64,000 bases of DNA, taken from NCBI RefSeq assembly GCF_029537235.1, contig NZ_CP120639.1:992001-1056000 (forward strand), written 5' to 3'. Below, one piece after another: positions 63,440 to 64,000 of the stretch. Both the position numbers and the translations under genes were made by a program. Numbering within the stretch: the stretch's first letter is position 1; each line of letters opens with the position of its first letter. The notes beneath the pieces were generated by a model that had not been told where the DNA came from, made no database searches, and was given only the letters and a program-made list of their open reading frames with translations. Source of the stretch: Rhizobium sp. 32-5/1 (GTDB lineage Bacteria; Pseudomonadota; Alphaproteobacteria; Rhizobiales; Rhizobiaceae).

Positions 63440-64000
63440 TTACCCTGTGGTGCTTGCCCGAGAATAAGCGCCGGGCGGCATGCCCACATGCCGACGGAAC
63501 GCGACGCTGAAGGCACTTACGGAACCATAGCCGACGCGTTGTGCAATCTCGGCTGTGGCAACATCCTCGCTGAGGAGTTCCTTCGCCAGCGCCATGCGCC
63601 AGCCGGTCGCGTATTCCATCGGGGCTACGCCAACTTCCTCCGGAAACGATCGAAGAAGGTCGAACGGGACATGGCGGCATCCCGCGCGAGTGTTTCCACC
63701 GTCATGCTGCGGCCAGGATCTGCATGAATCCGGCGCAAGGTCGGTGCCAGCAGCGGATCGGCCATACCGCGCAGGAGACCGGGCGGGGCCGCCGCACTTG
63801 CCGTTGATCGCAACGCCTCAATCAACAGCACCTCCAGCAACCGGTGAAGCACCATCTCACGGGCGGTGCGGTCGGCCCTGGTTTCGTCATTTATCATCCG
63901 GACCAGCATCATCAGCCGCTCTTCGCCGTGGACATGGATGACCTCCGGTAGCAGCGAGACGAGAAGAGCCTTGTCAACAGAGCCAAAGGCACAATGACCA
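63440..64000 (-). CDS. AraC-family regulator with cupin N-terminus, partial at right edge and split by one missing base
   Basis: The visible frame enters from the right edge (LLVSLLPEVIHVHGEERLMMLVRMINDE, end of the cupin-type sensor domain) and contains PLLAPTLRRIHADPGRSMTVETLARDAAMSRSTFFDRFRR. A CC pair at 63637-63638 seems to lack one C; the other frame goes on with EVGVAPMEYATGWRMALAKELL and VATAEIAQRVGYGSVSAFSVAFRRHVGMPPGAY, the second HTH. The stop is at 63440-63442. Its start is outside the window. Confidence 0.7.

Noticed and set aside
1..64000. CRISPR array, tRNA/rRNA genes, prophage, conjugation or replication genes
   Set aside because: I looked for regular repeats, tRNA-like cloverleaves and Rep/Tra/phage motifs and found none; the ISs and decayed modules are the only mobile signals.

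Overview
The window looks like an accessory replicon (megaplasmid or genomic island) of a member of the Rhizobiaceae (Rhizobium, Agrobacterium or Ensifer type). The grounds are a rhizopine (moc) catabolism locus, a DUF982 protein, many family-3 substrate-binding proteins, PAS histidine kinases and LuxR solos of rhizobial character, an IhfA paralogue, and several IS remnants. No replication, conjugation, rRNA or tRNA gene is visible.

Layout. 1-2.0 kb: a compact minus-strand operon (membrane-anchored serine hydrolase, ICMT-like methyltransferase, exported protein). 2.2-4.8 kb: an ISL3 fragment, a complete IS3-family element with a programmed frameshift site, and a 5'-truncated SRAP gene. 4.8-8.8 kb: small conserved proteins, exonuclease III, a HigB/HigA-type toxin-antitoxin pair, a DUF6929-like protein. 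8.8-12.4 kb: a cysteine hydrolase and decayed IS6 and AbiEii pieces. 12.4-15.7 kb: a CHASE4-GGDEF-EAL protein divergent from an orphan binding protein. 16.5-28.5 kb: the moc locus with its LacI regulator. 28.6-32.7 kb: AraC remnant, SUKH protein, stress proteins, and a chimeric PAS/exonuclease pseudogene. 32.8-39.9 kb: two histidine kinases around a single-domain response regulator, then a soluble chemoreceptor coupled to a diguanylate cyclase. 40-49 kb: two LuxR-type regulators, a GDPD, a hydrolase, a second chemoreceptor. 49-64 kb: IhfA-like protein, AraC/HxlR/LysR regulators with small enzymes, an amino-acid-type ABC importer with a metallo-hydrolase, a DUF982 mini-operon, and an NAD(P)-binding/SRPBCC gene group.

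How the genes work together. The central locus reads as a full route for a methylated inositol amine: an RbsABC-type importer (22.1-25.0 kb), a three-part oxygenase (diiron hydroxylase MocD, Rieske ferredoxin MocE, FAD reductase MocF) that could remove an O-methyl group, then a MocA dehydrogenase and a MocC TIM-barrel enzyme for the ring. PurU and a divergent PanB-like protein in the same locus could handle the released one-carbon unit; that part is inference. A second theme is signalling: c-di-GMP enzymes, two chemoreceptors, two kinases.

Quality warning. At least sixteen otherwise intact genes are split by a single missing base, mostly in a short homopolymer run. This one-sided pattern is what uncorrected long-read assembly gives, so most split genes are described as one gene with a probable sequence error. 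Gene decay by IS insertion, truncation or in-frame stop codons is noted separately.
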